Assembly (NCBI GenBank): GCA_934255105.1
Contig: CAKQNH010000359.1
Span: 1-5,777, forward strand
Length of the DNA stretch: 5,777 nucleotides
Reading direction: 5' to 3'
Origin: an uncultured Pirellulaceae bacterium
Lineage (GTDB): Bacteria; Planctomycetota; Planctomycetia; Pirellulales; Pirellulaceae
The translations under genes and the position numbers were made by a program. Positions 5,446-5,777 of this stretch are shown here, piece after piece. Every line of letters starts with the position of its first letter. Position 1 is the stretch's first letter. Under the pieces are notes generated by a model, which worked only from the letters and a program-made list of their open reading frames with translations, made no database searches and was not told the origin of the DNA.

Positions 5446-5777
5446 ATGTCCCAAACAACTGAGGCTATCTCGATTGCGATGATACCGCTGGGGCCGAAAC
5501 CGAAGATCTCGCCTAGTGCAATCACACGCGACTTGTCATCCACGTGGCCCGACCTACCGCCGCTAGGGCCTGTTGAAAAATCTGATAAAACGATTTTGAC
5601 TTTTGACGTCGGCGAGCACGCGCATGTTTTTTTAGCGCTTATGCCCGGCCCCATTCCATGGTCAGACTTAGAAGGCCCGTGCGCGACCAGTGTGCTGTGG
5701 CGAGACGCCGCCAAGGTCCTGAAGCCGCATCGAGCGCACCTAATAGTAACGATCATGTTCGCCGATGGGCGGTCGCC
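5446..5777 (+). CDS. Probable DUF4261-family protein, N-terminal part (3' end outside window)
   Basis: The frame opens at ATG 5446 and stays open to the right edge, giving 110 residues and a partial codon. The start is set by GGAGAG eight bases upstream; M12 is a less likely alternative. After a Pro-rich N-terminus (TWPDLPPLGPVEKS, 33-46) come LTFDVGEHAHVFLALMP (51-67), PIPWSDLEGPCATS (69-82), then LWRDAAKVLKPHRAHLIVT (84-102). The PIPW...GPCATS and HxAHLIV pattern is what I recall for DUF4261 proteins, whose function is unknown; no catalytic role can be named. There is no signal peptide or membrane helix in the visible part, so it is probably cytoplasmic. It stands 362 bp after the vWA gene with its own candidate promoter and a repeat-filled leader, so it is likely a separate transcription unit. 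That it is coding is fairly sure; the family name is moderately sure. Confidence 0.72.
   Translation, partial: MSQTTEAISIAMIPLGPKPKISPSAITRDLSSTWPDLPPLGPVEKSDKTILTFDVGEHAHVFLALMPGPIPWSDLEGPCATSVLWRDAAKVLKPHRAHLIVTIMFADGRS

Noticed and set aside
5415..5756. Minus-strand open frame of 113 codons
   Set aside because: Antisense to the plus-strand gene at 5446, which has a good ribosome binding site and recognisable conserved blocks; the minus-strand product looks like no protein family.

Overview
The window looks like a piece of a planctomycete chromosome, most likely a Pirellulaceae-type (Rhodopirellula/Blastopirellula-like) bacterium. This rests on a eukaryote-like isoleucyl-tRNA synthetase C-terminus, a PurN with an extended GHGFYG loop, a dCTP deaminase of the GDVGFKG type, a membrane-anchored von Willebrand A protein with a TonB-like N-terminus, weak or absent Shine-Dalgarno sequences, and intergenic spaces full of short GC-rich repeats. 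The taxonomic call is inference; no search was possible.

Layout: (1) 1-1399, plus strand: the 3' end of ileS overlapping purN by 4 bp. (2) 1400-1958, gene-free: a 14-bp tandem array runs into a 24-bp tandem array, then a roughly 220-bp imperfect inverted repeat, then a second 14-16-bp array in opposite orientation. (3) 1959-3211, minus strand: a Lon-substrate-binding-domain protein followed 47 bp downstream by a four-helix membrane protein of HemJ/CopD appearance, probably one transcript. (4) 3212-3487: divergent intergenic region. (5) 3488-5083, plus strand: dcd (dCTP deaminase) and, 21 bp downstream, a vWA-domain protein with one N-terminal membrane anchor. (6) 5084-5445, gene-free: candidate promoter, a hairpin and two sets of repeats facing each other, each containing TGATCG-N6-CGATCA. 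(7) 5446-5777: the start of a probable DUF4261-family gene cut by the window end.

The coding genes are mostly housekeeping (translation, purine and pyrimidine nucleotide synthesis) or poorly characterised. They do not form one pathway: ileS-purN and dcd supply charged tRNA and nucleotides, while the Lon-domain, HemJ/CopD-like, vWA and DUF4261 proteins have no clear partner here. I see no phage, CRISPR, transposase, toxin-antitoxin or defence genes. The most unusual content is the repeat architecture of the two long intergenic regions; I do not see convincing evidence for a new multi-gene system.
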